Source: Achromobacter sp. Bel (GTDB lineage Bacteria > Pseudomonadota > Gammaproteobacteria > Burkholderiales > Burkholderiaceae_B). Taken from it: a DNA stretch of 64,000 nucleotides. This document shows, piece by piece, positions 29,473 through 37,692 of the stretch. The notes beneath the pieces are model-generated. The model made no database searches. It saw only the letters and a list, made by a program, of their open reading frames with translations, and had not been told where the DNA came from. A program made the position numbers and the translations under genes. The stretch spans positions 62,001-126,000 of the forward strand of contig NZ_JABBJN010000001.1 of NCBI RefSeq assembly GCF_012928505.1, written 5' to 3'. Numbering within the stretch: position 1 is the stretch's first letter; the number at the start of each line of letters is the position of its first letter.

Positions 29473-29510
29473 TCCCGCAGACGCCCGGCTGTTGCCGGGC
29501 AGCTTGCCCA

Positions 29511-29535
29511 GGCCCCCGCCGCGTGCGGGGCCTTT
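29511..29535 (+). terminator. Likely terminator after the first receptor gene
   Basis: GGCCCC (29511-29516) pairs with GGGGCC (29527-29532), followed by TTT. It is 39 nt past the receptor stop and ahead of the convergent histidine kinase gene. The T run is short. A second small hairpin (GCCCGGC tgtt GCCGGGC) precedes it. Confidence 0.5.
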
Positions 29536-29548
29536 CGCGTTCAGGACG

Positions 29549-30940
29549 CTAGATGAGAAGCGGCAGTTCCATGCGCACGCTCAGGCCCTGCGGAGAGACA
29601 TTGCGGGCCGATATGCGGCCTTTATGCGCGGCGATCGCGGCCTGCGCGATGGACAGGCCCAGGCCGGCGCCGGAGCCCGGCACCTGCGAGCCAGAGGCGC
29701 TGCGGAAGAACGGTTCAAACAAGGAATCCAGGTCAGCCGCGGGCACGCCCGGGCCGCGGTCTTCGATTTCCAGGCAGGCTTCGCGCACGCCGATCAGCAG
29801 CCGGACACGGATTGCGCTGTGCGCAGGCGCGAAGCGCAGGGCGTTGCGCAATACGTTTTCGATGGCGCTGGCCAGACTGTCGCGATCGCCCGTCATCCAT
29901 ACCGAGGACGGACTGTCCCAAAGAATGCGCACTTGCTGTTCGCCGGCTTCGTAGCGGGCGTCATCCACGACGGCGGATACGACGCCGGCCAGGTCCAGCG
30001 TGTCGCTGGGTTCCGGCTGGGCGCCCAGACGGGCCAGCCGCAACGTGCTGCCGACTAGCGTGTCCAGGCGCTCGCACTCTCGTTCGATGCGGTCCAACTG
30101 CACGTCCTGGCGCTCATCCTTGCGCCGCGCCAGTTCGGCGGCCAGCCGCAACCTTGCCAGGGGCGAGCGCAACTCGTGCGCGATGTTGTGCAGCAGTTGT
30201 TCGCGGGTGTCTACCAACGCTTTCAGCCGGTCGGCCATGGCGTTGAAGTCGCGCGCCAGCAGGCCGAGCTCGTCCTTGCGTCCGGCAAGTTTGGGCGGCG
30301 TCTGGGCGTCCAGACGCCCGGCGGCCAGCGCGTGCGTGGCCTGCCGCAATTGCGTCAACGGCGCGGTGACGTGCCGGGTCAGGGCCCAGCACAAGGGCGC
30401 CGTGACGGCCAGTGCGAACAGCAGCAGCGCCAGGGCCACGGGCGACAGGCCCAGCACTTCCCAATGGGACGAGTCAAAGGGCAGGAATAGCATCAGCAAC
30501 CGGGAGCCGTCGGGCAGCGGCAGCAACTGCGGCTGCCACCAGGAAACGCGTTCCCCGGCGGGGTCGGGCTGCAGGTAATCCGCGCGCGGAGTTCGTTCGG
30601 TTGCCGCCCGGTAGGCGGCCAGCCAGTCGTGCGTGCGGGCGGGCAGGGTGCGCCCCAGGATCTCGGCGTCGCGGGCGTCCAGCACGTAGATCTTCAGCGC
30701 CGAGTACCGTTGGTCCATGGCTTGGACCCAGCGTTGCAGGCCGTCGATGCCATGGTTGCGGGCGACTTGCCGGGCGTCGTGGGTGAGGCTGGCCGGATTC
30801 AGGCCGTCCAGCGAGTTGATGCGATACCAGGCGACCGTCGCGGTGAACAGCATGCCGCACACCAGGATGATGGCCATTGCGCCCCAAAAGGTCAGGAACG
30901 CGCGCCAGAAGAGCGACCGGGTGGGCAGTGGCCAGGGCAT
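29549..30940 (-). CDS. Sensor histidine kinase, PfeS-like
   Basis: Membrane sensor kinase, 463 residues. TM1 near 12-35 (FLTFWGAMAIILVCGMLF), periplasmic sensor of ~130 residues, TM2 (LSPVALALLLFALAVTAPL), HAMP (HVTAPLTQLRQATHALAAGRL), phospho-acceptor HNIAHELRSPLARLRLA, N-box ENVLRNALRFAP, G1 DRGPGVP and G2 GSGAGLGLSIA. Its start overlaps the response-regulator stop by one base. Placement between two TonB receptors, divergent from one, is as in PfeR-PfeS/PirR-PirS of Pseudomonas, which sense ferric enterobactin in the periplasm. That role is inferred from context. Confidence 0.88.
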   Translation of the reverse strand: MPWPLPTRSLFWRAFLTFWGAMAIILVCGMLFTATVAWYRINSLDGLNPASLTHDARQVARNHGIDGLQRWVQAMDQRYSALKIYVLDARDAEILGRTLPARTHDWLAAYRAATERTPRADYLQPDPAGERVSWWQPQLLPLPDGSRLLMLFLPFDSSHWEVLGLSPVALALLLFALAVTAPLCWALTRHVTAPLTQLRQATHALAAGRLDAQTPPKLAGRKDELGLLARDFNAMADRLKALVDTREQLLHNIAHELRSPLARLRLAAELARRKDERQDVQLDRIERECERLDTLVGSTLRLARLGAQPEPSDTLDLAGVVSAVVDDARYEAGEQQVRILWDSPSSVWMTGDRDSLASAIENVLRNALRFAPAHSAIRVRLLIGVREACLEIEDRGPGVPAADLDSLFEPFFRSASGSQVPGSGAGLGLSIAQAAIAAHKGRISARNVSPQGLSVRMELPLLI

Positions 30941-31653
30941 CAGGCCGCGCCTGCCAACACGTAGCCCAGCCCGCGCAAATTGCGGATCGACAGGGAGTCG
31001 CCGGTCGCATCCAGGTGCAGCTTCTTGCGCAGTGTGCTGATGTGGGTGTCGATGCTGCGGTCGTAGCGCTCGGGCCGGCGGCCCAGCGCGTACATGCCGA
31101 TCTGCTCGCGGGCGATGACTTGGCCCGGGGCGCGCATCAGCAGTTCCAGGATGCGTTGTTCGGCGCCCGTCAGCAGGATGTCTTCGCCGTCCAGCCGGAC
31201 TCGTCCGGTGGCGGGGTCCAGCGTCAATGCGCCCAGTGTCAGGCTGGGCGTGGCGGCTTCCGGCACCTCTTCGAAGCGCCGCAGTACCGCAGTGATGCGG
31301 GCCTTGAGTTCGCGCGGGCTGAAGGGCTTAGCCAGGTAGTCGTCGGCGCCGAATTCCAGCCCCAGCACGCGGTCGGTCTCGCCGCCGTGGGCGGTGAACA
31401 TGATGACCGGGCGGCGCGAGCGCCGGCGGTAGTGCTTAAGCAGGTCCAGCCCGTTGCCGTCCGGCAGCATCAGGTCAAGCAGCACCAGGTCGTAGCCGTC
31501 TTGCGCCAGCAGGGCAAGGCCTTGGGCGCCAGTATGGGCCAGCGTAAGCAGGCAGTGATTGGGTTCGAGGTATTCGCGCAACATCTGTGCAAGCTCGACG
31601 TCGTCGTCGATCAGCAGGATGCGGTGCGCCACCGCTGAGTGAGAAAAAGGCAT
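30940..31653 (-). CDS. OmpR-family response regulator, PfeR-like
   Basis: DNA-binding response regulator of 237 residues. The receiver domain has ILLIDDDVELAQML, the phospho-acceptor Asp in DLVLLDLMLPDGNG, and KPFSPRELKAR with its conserved Lys. The winged-helix C-terminal domain ends SIDTHISTLRKKL...IRNLRGLGYVL. ATG at 31653 was chosen; TTG 31662 would add three residues. Divergent from the FepA-like receptor gene (start 31866), with an intergenic of 212 nt that contains a Fur box. Likely activator of that receptor when its siderophore is present. Confidence 0.9.
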   Translation of the reverse strand: MPFSHSAVAHRILLIDDDVELAQMLREYLEPNHCLLTLAHTGAQGLALLAQDGYDLVLLDLMLPDGNGLDLLKHYRRRSRRPVIMFTAHGGETDRVLGLEFGADDYLAKPFSPRELKARITAVLRRFEEVPEAATPSLTLGALTLDPATGRVRLDGEDILLTGAEQRILELLMRAPGQVIAREQIGMYALGRRPERYDRSIDTHISTLRKKLHLDATGDSLSIRNLRGLGYVLAGAA

Positions 31654-31772
31654 CCGTATCAAGTGTCCCGCACCCGGCAGTGTGGCGTATGGCCGTCCCG
31701 TCGAGTGTCAAGAAGTGCGAAGAAGGTAAAAGTTGTGGAAAGGCGTTTGCCCCGGTCCGACAGCCTCAATTC

Positions 31773-31792
31773 TAATATGAGAATAGTTTTCA
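31773..31792. promoter_or_regulatory. Fur box with -10-like element
   Basis: TGAGAAT A GTTTTCA (31778-31792) matches the 7-1-7 Fur core TGATAATnATTATCA at 12 of 14 positions. TAATAT (31773-31778), overlapping its left edge, is a plausible -10 for the receptor gene at 31866. It lies in the divergent region shared with the two-component genes. Confidence 0.75.
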
Positions 31793-31865
31793 TTAAGAAA
31801 TGAGAGGCGGACTTAGCGTCACACACAGGGTGGGATGCGGGTTCGGTACGGGAGAAAGCGGAATC

Positions 31866-33887
31866 ATGAGCAGCAACGATCTGGCCGTGGGCGGCCATAT
31901 TCGGGTATCGCGCACGCGGTTGGCGGCGGCGCTATGCGCGGCAGGAGTGGGCATGGGCCCAGCGGCGGCGTGGGCGCAGGCGAGCGACTCCCCGAAGACG
32001 ATGGAAACCGTCGTGGTGACCGCCAGCGGGTTCGAGCAGCAGATCAAGGACGCCCCGGCGTCGATCAGCGTGATCACCCGCGAAGACCTGGACAAGAAGT
32101 TCTACCGCGACGTGAACGACGCGCTGTTGGAAGTGCCGGGCGTGATCATTACAGGCGGGGGCGACCGCCAGGACATCAGCCTGCGCGGCATGGGCCCGCA
32201 GTACACGCTGATCCTGATCGACGGCAAGCGCCAAAGCTCGCGTGAAACCCGCACCAACTCGGATTCCTCGGGGGTGGAAGGCGGCTGGACGCCGCCGCTG
32301 GCCGCCATCGAGCGCATCGAAGTCGTGCGCGGCCCGATGTCGTCGCTGTATGGCTCGGACGCCATGGGCGGGGTGATCAACATCATCACCCGCAAGGTGC
32401 CCAACGAATGGGGCGGCGAAATCCGCCTGGACACGACCATCCAGGAAAGCAACAAGTCAGGCGATATCTACCAGGGCAACTTCTACCTGTCCGGGCCCAT
32501 CAAGACCGACCTGTTGGGCTTGCAGATCTATGGCCAGGCATCGCAACGCGATGAAGACAACATCGTCAACGGCTTTCGCAAGCGCAATTCGGACAGCGTG
32601 ACGGCCAAGCTGGCGCTGACGCCGAACCGTGACCACGACATCGTGCTGGAAGGCACGACCATGCGCCAGAAGTACGAGAACACGCTGGGCAAGACGGTCG
32701 CGCCGCAGCCGCCGGGGGTGGCATGCGGGCGCACAGGGTGCCCGGCATCGTCGGAGACGGATTACCGCAGCAACAAGTGGGCCTTGTCGCATACCGGCCG
32801 TTGGGGCTGGGCGGTGTCGGACAGCTATGTGCAGCAGGAAGAGTTCGACAACCGTTCGCGGCAGATGAAGATCAAGAACCTGAATCTGCAGACCAGCTGG
32901 ACGCTGCCGCTGGGTTCGCACATGCTGACACTGGGCGGCACCTACCTTAGCCAGCGCCTGAACGACCAGACCGGCAACCAGCTGGCGAACGGCCCCAGCA
33001 AGATCGACCGCTACCAATGGGCGTTGTTCGCCGAAGACGAGTGGCGCCTGACCGACAGCTTTGCCGTCACGGCCGGCCTGCGCATGGATGAAGACGAGAA
33101 CTTCGGCACGCACTTCAGCCCGCGCCTGTACGGCGTGTGGCAGATGGCCGAGCGGTGGACGCTCAAGGGCGGCGTGTCCACGGGCTTCCGGGCGCCGGAT
33201 CTGCGCCAGACGGTGGCGGGATGGGGGCAGGTCAGCCGCGGCGGCAACATGTACGGCAACCCGGACCTGACGCCCGAGAAGTCGGTAACCGAGGAAATCG
33301 GCGTCCTGTATGACGACGGCGAGGGCTTCAATGCCGGCCTGACCGTGTTCAACAACGACTTCAAGGACAAGATCACCCGCGTGGGCTGCCCGGCCTCGCA
33401 ATGCACCGAGGGCCCGAACCAGTTCGGCGCCAACCCCACCACCTACATGAACGTGGACAAGGCGGTGTCGCGCGGCGTGGAAGCCAATTTGAAGCTGCCG
33501 CTGGGCCGCGACTGGTCGCTGACCAGCAGCTACACGTTCACCAAGTCGGAGCAGAAGTCGGGTCAATACCAGGGCCAGCCCCTGAACCAGTTGCCCAAGC
33601 ACTTGTTCACGACCACGGTGAATTGGCAGGCGTCCGATGCGCTGCAAGCGTGGGCCCGCCTGAACTACCGCGGCAAAGAAAGCCAGCCCATCACCAGCGC
33701 GTCGTCGTCCTCGTTCATCGCGCCGTCTTACACCTTTGTGGATCTGGGCGGATCGTATGCCGTGAACAAGACCGTGTCGGTGTATGCCGGCATCTACAAC
33801 CTGTTCGACAAGCAGGTCACCTACGACGATTACGAGTTCGTGGAAGACGGCCGCCGCTACTGGCTGGGCGTGGGCGTGAAGTTCTGA
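31866..33887 (+). CDS. TonB-dependent ferric catecholate receptor, FepA/PfeA/BfeA-like
   Basis: Outer-membrane receptor of about 673 residues. Signal peptide ends AAAWAQ; TonB-box stretch METVVVTASGFEQQ; plug motifs SLRGMGPQYTLILIDGKRQ and IERIEVVRGPMSSLYGSDAMGGVINIITRK; barrel with FSPRLYGVWQ and extracellular-loop cysteine pairs (CGRTGCP, GCPASQC). It ends in FVEDGRRYWLGVGVKF with terminal Phe, as in the FepA/PfeA group. ATG 31866 has GGGAGA upstream; the earlier ATG at 31800 lies within the Fur-box region. It heads an operon with a complete iron-siderophore ABC importer. Confidence 0.88.
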   Translation: MSSNDLAVGGHIRVSRTRLAAALCAAGVGMGPAAAWAQASDSPKTMETVVVTASGFEQQIKDAPASISVITREDLDKKFYRDVNDALLEVPGVIITGGGDRQDISLRGMGPQYTLILIDGKRQSSRETRTNSDSSGVEGGWTPPLAAIERIEVVRGPMSSLYGSDAMGGVINIITRKVPNEWGGEIRLDTTIQESNKSGDIYQGNFYLSGPIKTDLLGLQIYGQASQRDEDNIVNGFRKRNSDSVTAKLALTPNRDHDIVLEGTTMRQKYENTLGKTVAPQPPGVACGRTGCPASSETDYRSNKWALSHTGRWGWAVSDSYVQQEEFDNRSRQMKIKNLNLQTSWTLPLGSHMLTLGGTYLSQRLNDQTGNQLANGPSKIDRYQWALFAEDEWRLTDSFAVTAGLRMDEDENFGTHFSPRLYGVWQMAERWTLKGGVSTGFRAPDLRQTVAGWGQVSRGGNMYGNPDLTPEKSVTEEIGVLYDDGEGFNAGLTVFNNDFKDKITRVGCPASQCTEGPNQFGANPTTYMNVDKAVSRGVEANLKLPLGRDWSLTSSYTFTKSEQKSGQYQGQPLNQLPKHLFTTTVNWQASDALQAWARLNYRGKESQPITSASSSSFIAPSYTFVDLGGSYAVNKTVSVYAGIYNLFDKQVTYDDYEFVEDGRRYWLGVGVKF

Positions 33888-33898
33888 TCTTGAGAGTA

Positions 33899-33918
33899 GG
33901 GGGGCGCTTGCGTCCCCC
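33899..33918 (+). other. Intercistronic hairpin between receptor and binding-protein genes
   Basis: GGGGGG-CGC-TT-GCG-TCCCCC forms a 9-bp stem (one G-T pair) with a 2-nt core. There is no T run, so it is more likely an mRNA processing or stability element, or a partial attenuator that makes the receptor more abundant than the ABC subunits. Confidence 0.6.
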
Positions 33919-33937
33919 GCAACACAACGAGGTGCGT

Positions 33938-34888
33938 ATGACGATGCAAGGAAACACGAACTGTGCTCGCCGCTGGTTGCTGCAGGCAGGCGTCGCGTTG
34001 GCGATGGGCGCGGCGACGGCGGTGTGCGCGGCGCAGGCCACGGTACCCGTCAAGCATGCGCGCGGCCAGACTGCCGTGCCGGCCAACCCGACCAAGACCG
34101 TGGTAATGGACATGGCCGTGCTGGACACGATGCACGCGCTGGGAATCGAGGCAATGGGCGTGCCTTCCGTCGCCAAGTGGCCGCCCCAATTGGCCCAGTA
34201 CGCCGACCCGCGCTACTTGAAGGTCGGCTCGCTGTTCGAACCGAATTACGAGGTTATCCATGCCGCTCAGCCGCAGGTGATTTTCGTGGCCGGACGGTCG
34301 GCGCCAAAGTACGACGAATTGGCCAAGCTGGCTCCCACCGTCGACCTGACGGTTGACCCCAAGGATCTGGTCGGCAGCGTGACACGAAATACCGAGACCC
34401 TGGCGGCCCTTTATGGCAAGCAGCCGCAGGCCAAGGAAAAGCTGGACGCGTTGCGCGCGTCCATTTCCGCGCTGCATGGTCAGGCGGCTACCGCCGGTAC
34501 CGCGCTGATCGTGCTGACGACGGGGGGCAAGATGAGCGCCTATGGTCCGGGTTCGCGTTTTGGTGTGATCCACGACGCATTCGGCGTGAAGCCTGCCGTC
34601 GTGGGCTTGAACGTGTCCAACCATGGCCAGGCCATCTCGTTCGAATTCATCGCGCAGACCGATCCCGACTGGTTGTTCGTGATTGACCGCGACGCCGCGA
34701 TCGGCCGCGAAGGCGTATCGGCCCAGCGCATGCTGGACAATGACCTGGTGCGTCCGACCAAAGCGTGGAAAAACAAGCGCGTGGTGTACCTGAACGGCTT
34801 TAACTGGTATCTGCTGGGCAGCGCCGGCCTGACGTCGATGCAACAGAACGTGGACGAAATTGCCGCGGCGCTGGCGCAAGGAAAGTAA
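33938..34888 (+). CDS. Iron-siderophore ABC transporter substrate-binding protein (FatB/CeuE-like)
   Basis: Periplasmic siderophore-binding protein, 316 residues, of the helical-backbone type. N-terminal signal peptide (RRWLLQAGVALAMGAATAVCAAQ) followed by VPVKHARGQTAVPANPTKTVVMDMAVLDTMHALGI in pieces, DPRYLKVGSLFEPNYEVIHAAQPQVIFVAGR and FVIDRDAAIGREG near the C-terminal lobe. Closest in style to FatB/YclQ/CeuE proteins that bind catecholate or petrobactin-type ferric complexes. ATG 33938 is 50 nt after the receptor; the long open frame upstream is antisense-like overlap with the receptor gene and was dropped. Confidence 0.9.
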   Translation: MTMQGNTNCARRWLLQAGVALAMGAATAVCAAQATVPVKHARGQTAVPANPTKTVVMDMAVLDTMHALGIEAMGVPSVAKWPPQLAQYADPRYLKVGSLFEPNYEVIHAAQPQVIFVAGRSAPKYDELAKLAPTVDLTVDPKDLVGSVTRNTETLAALYGKQPQAKEKLDALRASISALHGQAATAGTALIVLTTGGKMSAYGPGSRFGVIHDAFGVKPAVVGLNVSNHGQAISFEFIAQTDPDWLFVIDRDAAIGREGVSAQRMLDNDLVRPTKAWKNKRVVYLNGFNWYLLGSAGLTSMQQNVDEIAAALAQGK

Positions 34889-34919
34889 GCGGCATGGCTG
34901 TTGTGCGGAAAGGCCGCCG

Positions 34920-35912
34920 GTGAACTGGCGGCGGACGATCAGCGGTTGGGGCGGCCTGGCCGCCGTGCTGGTGCTCTTGGCGGTGCTGTGCGCGGCCAGC
35001 GTCAGCCTGGGCGCGGGGCAGGTGTCTCTGGCGGCGCTATGGGGCGGAGGCGACGAGGCCGACCGCGCCTGGCGTTTTCTGATGGTCAGCCGCGTGCCGC
35101 GCACGGTGGCGTTGCTGCTGGCCGGCATGTCGCTGGCGGTGGCGGGCCTGATCATGCAGATGCTGGTGCGCAACCGCTTCGTGGAACCGACCACGGCAGG
35201 CACCGTCGAGTCCGCGACGCTGGGCATCCTGGTCATCACCTTGCTGGCGCCCGACACGCCGGTGATCGGCAAGATGCTGACGGCCACGGCTTTTGCGCTG
35301 GCGGGCACCTTGCTGTTCCTGGCGCTGCTGCGCCGCGTGCCGCTGCGCACGCCCTTCATCGTTCCGCTGATCGGCTTGATCCTGGGGGGCGTGATCCACG
35401 CGGTGACCACCTTCGTGGCGTTCCGGTTCGATTTGTTGCAATCGCTGCACGCGTGGACCACGGGCGACTTCTCGGGCGTGCTGCGCGGCCGCTATGAATT
35501 GCTGTGGATCGGCTTTGCGCTGGCGTGCGTGGCCTATGCCGCCGCCGACCGCTATACCGTGGCCGGCATGGGCCGTGAATTCGCCTCGAACCTGGGGCTG
35601 AACCATGCGCGCCTGACGTTCGTCGGCCTGTTGATCGTGTCCGCGATTTCGGCCGTGGTGGTGGTGACGGCGGGCGGCATCCCGTTCCTGGGCCTGATCG
35701 TGCCCAACGCCGTCAGCCTGGTGCTGGGCGACAACATGCGCCGCTCCATCCCTTGGGTCGCCGCGCTGGGCGGCGTGTTCGTTCTGGCTTGCGACATCAT
35801 CGGCCGTCTGGTCATCCATCCCTATGAAATCCCGATCGGCACGGTCGTCGGCGTGCTTGGCAGCATCCTGTTCCTGTGGCTGTTGCGCACACGGAGGAAC
35901 CGTCTTGGCTGA
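34920..35912 (+). CDS. Iron-siderophore ABC transporter permease 1 (FecCD family)
   Basis: FecCD-type permease, 330 residues, about nine to ten membrane segments. Family marks are SRVPRTVALLLAGMSLAVAGLIMQMLVRNRFVEPTTAGT (in pieces) and GGIPFLGLIVPNAVSLVLGDNMRR. The start is GTG 34920, preceded by GGAAAGG; the extra 20 codons upstream are not family-like. It follows the binding protein by 31 nt and overlaps permease 2 by 8 nt. Confidence 0.9.
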   Translation: MNWRRTISGWGGLAAVLVLLAVLCAASVSLGAGQVSLAALWGGGDEADRAWRFLMVSRVPRTVALLLAGMSLAVAGLIMQMLVRNRFVEPTTAGTVESATLGILVITLLAPDTPVIGKMLTATAFALAGTLLFLALLRRVPLRTPFIVPLIGLILGGVIHAVTTFVAFRFDLLQSLHAWTTGDFSGVLRGRYELLWIGFALACVAYAAADRYTVAGMGREFASNLGLNHARLTFVGLLIVSAISAVVVVTAGGIPFLGLIVPNAVSLVLGDNMRRSIPWVAALGGVFVLACDIIGRLVIHPYEIPIGTVVGVLGSILFLWLLRTRRNRLG

Positions 35913-36897
35913 AACCGTGCTTGCCATCCCCCGCCAGCAGGTCCGGCGCGCGTCGCAGCCGCTGCGCCTGATGTGGCTGGGCGTGGCCGCCTTGGTGTGC
36001 GTCGTGGCGTTCATGACCCTGGGCGCCAACGGCCAATGGTCGTTCGTGATTCCGTTTCGCGGCGGCAAGCTGGCCGCGATGCTGCTGGTGGCGTATGCCG
36101 TGGCGGTGTCGTCGGTGCTGTTTCAGACCATCACGCACAACCGCATCCTGACGCCGGCGATCATGGGCTTCGATGCGCTGTACTTGCTGATACAGGCGGT
36201 GGTCGTGTTCGGCTTCGGGCAGGCGGCGACGGCGGCGAACCACCCGGTGGCGGCCTTCCTGCTGGAAGTCGGCGCCATGACCGCGTTTGCCTGCCTGCTG
36301 TTTCGCTGGTTGTTTTCGGATGCGGTGCGCAGCCTGCATCTGATGATGCTGGTGGGCATCGTCTTCGGGCTGCTGTTCCGCAGCTTGTCCAATTTCGTGG
36401 TGAGGCTGGCCGACCCTAACGAGTTCCTGGTATTGCAGGACCGCATGTTCGCCAGTTTCAATTCCGTGCGCGTCGCGCTGTTGCCCATCGCGCTGGCCGC
36501 CGTGTGCGTGGCGACCCTGTTGATCTGGCGTATGCGGCATCGCTACGACGTGCTGGCCCTGGGCCGCGAGATCGCGGTGAACCTGGGGGTCGATTACCGG
36601 CGCAGCCTGATGCTGACGCTGGCGGCGATCGCGGTACTGGTGTCCGTGTCGACGGCGCTGGTGGGGCCCGTGACCTTCTTCGGCCTGCTGGTCAGCAACC
36701 TGGCCTATCAGGCGATGGGTTCCGACAAGCACCGGTACACGATCCCTGCGGCGACGCTCCTGAGCGTGATTTTCCTGGTGGGTGGCCAGACGCTGCTGGA
36801 GCGCGTGCTGGGTCTGAACACCACGGTCAGCGTGGTGATCGAATTCGTGGGCGGCGTGATGTTCCTCTTCCTGATCCTGCGCAGGGGGCGCCGATGA
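35905..36897 (+). CDS. Iron-siderophore ABC transporter permease 2 (FecCD family)
   Basis: Second FecCD permease, 330 residues, ~9 membrane segments, with VLFQTITHNRILTPAIMGFDALY and GPVTFFGLLVSNLAYQAMG as marks. The start appears to be TTG 35905 with GGAGGA 6 nt upstream, inside the end of permease 1; GTG 35917 is an alternative. Its stop overlaps the ATPase start (ATGA). Confidence 0.88.
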   Translation: MAETVLAIPRQQVRRASQPLRLMWLGVAALVCVVAFMTLGANGQWSFVIPFRGGKLAAMLLVAYAVAVSSVLFQTITHNRILTPAIMGFDALYLLIQAVVVFGFGQAATAANHPVAAFLLEVGAMTAFACLLFRWLFSDAVRSLHLMMLVGIVFGLLFRSLSNFVVRLADPNEFLVLQDRMFASFNSVRVALLPIALAAVCVATLLIWRMRHRYDVLALGREIAVNLGVDYRRSLMLTLAAIAVLVSVSTALVGPVTFFGLLVSNLAYQAMGSDKHRYTIPAATLLSVIFLVGGQTLLERVLGLNTTVSVVIEFVGGVMFLFLILRRGRR

Positions 36898-37652
36898 TCG
36901 AAATTCAACAACTGAGCAAGCGGTACGGCGACAGCGTGGTGGTCGACGACGTCAATCTGGATCTGCCGGCCAATGGCGTTACCGCCATCATCGGCCCCAA
37001 CGGCGCGGGCAAATCGACCTTGCTGTCGATGATCAGCCGCTTGCTGCCGATGTCGGCCGGGCAGGTGAAGGTGGATGGGCTGGACGTGACCCGCGCCGAT
37101 AGCCGCGAGCTGGCCCGCCGGCTGTCCATCCTGCGTCAGGACAATCATTTGCCGTTGCGCTTGACCGTGAACGATCTGGTCGCGTTTGGCCGCTATCCGC
37201 ATACCGGGGGGCGGTTGACGCTGGAGGACAAGGCGCACATCGACCGCGCCATCGCCTACCTGGACCTGGAACCCTTGGCCGACCGCTATCTGGACGAGAT
37301 GTCCGGGGGGCAACGTCAGCGCGCGTTCGTGGCGATGGTGCTGTGCCAGGACACGCGCTATGTGTTGCTGGACGAACCGCTGAACAGCCTGGACATGAAG
37401 CACGCAGTCGCCATGATGGGCACCTTGCGCCGCGCGGCCGACGAACTGGGCAAGACAGTGGTGCTGGTGCTGCACGACATCAACTTCGCCTCCAGCTATG
37501 CGGACCGCATCGTGGCGATGCGGCAGGGGCGCATTGCGCACCAGGGCGCGCCGGCGGATTTGATCCGGACCGAGGTGTTGAGTCCGTTGTACGAACTGCC
37601 GATCGACGTGCACGAAATCGGCGGCAAGCGGATCTGCGTGTATTACCGGTAG
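36894..37652 (+). CDS. Iron-siderophore ABC transporter ATPase
   Basis: ATPase of the importer, 252 residues. Walker A GPNGAGKSTLL, signature MSGGQRQRAFVAMVL, Walker B YVLLDEPLNSLD and H-loop VLHDINFA are clear. YclP/CeuD-like. It completes the operon receptor, binding protein, permease, permease, ATPase, all overlapping or closely spaced, under the Fur box at 31778. Confidence 0.93.
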   Translation: MIEIQQLSKRYGDSVVVDDVNLDLPANGVTAIIGPNGAGKSTLLSMISRLLPMSAGQVKVDGLDVTRADSRELARRLSILRQDNHLPLRLTVNDLVAFGRYPHTGGRLTLEDKAHIDRAIAYLDLEPLADRYLDEMSGGQRQRAFVAMVLCQDTRYVLLDEPLNSLDMKHAVAMMGTLRRAADELGKTVVLVLHDINFASSYADRIVAMRQGRIAHQGAPADLIRTEVLSPLYELPIDVHEIGGKRICVYYR

Positions 37653-37692
37653 GGCGGCCTTCGACCTGACAGGCCGGCCCCGCCGGAAGCCG

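Noticed and set aside
33401-33937. N-terminal extension of the siderophore-binding protein
   Set aside because: It overlaps the receptor gene in another frame and is not protein-like; a proper signal peptide begins at 33938.
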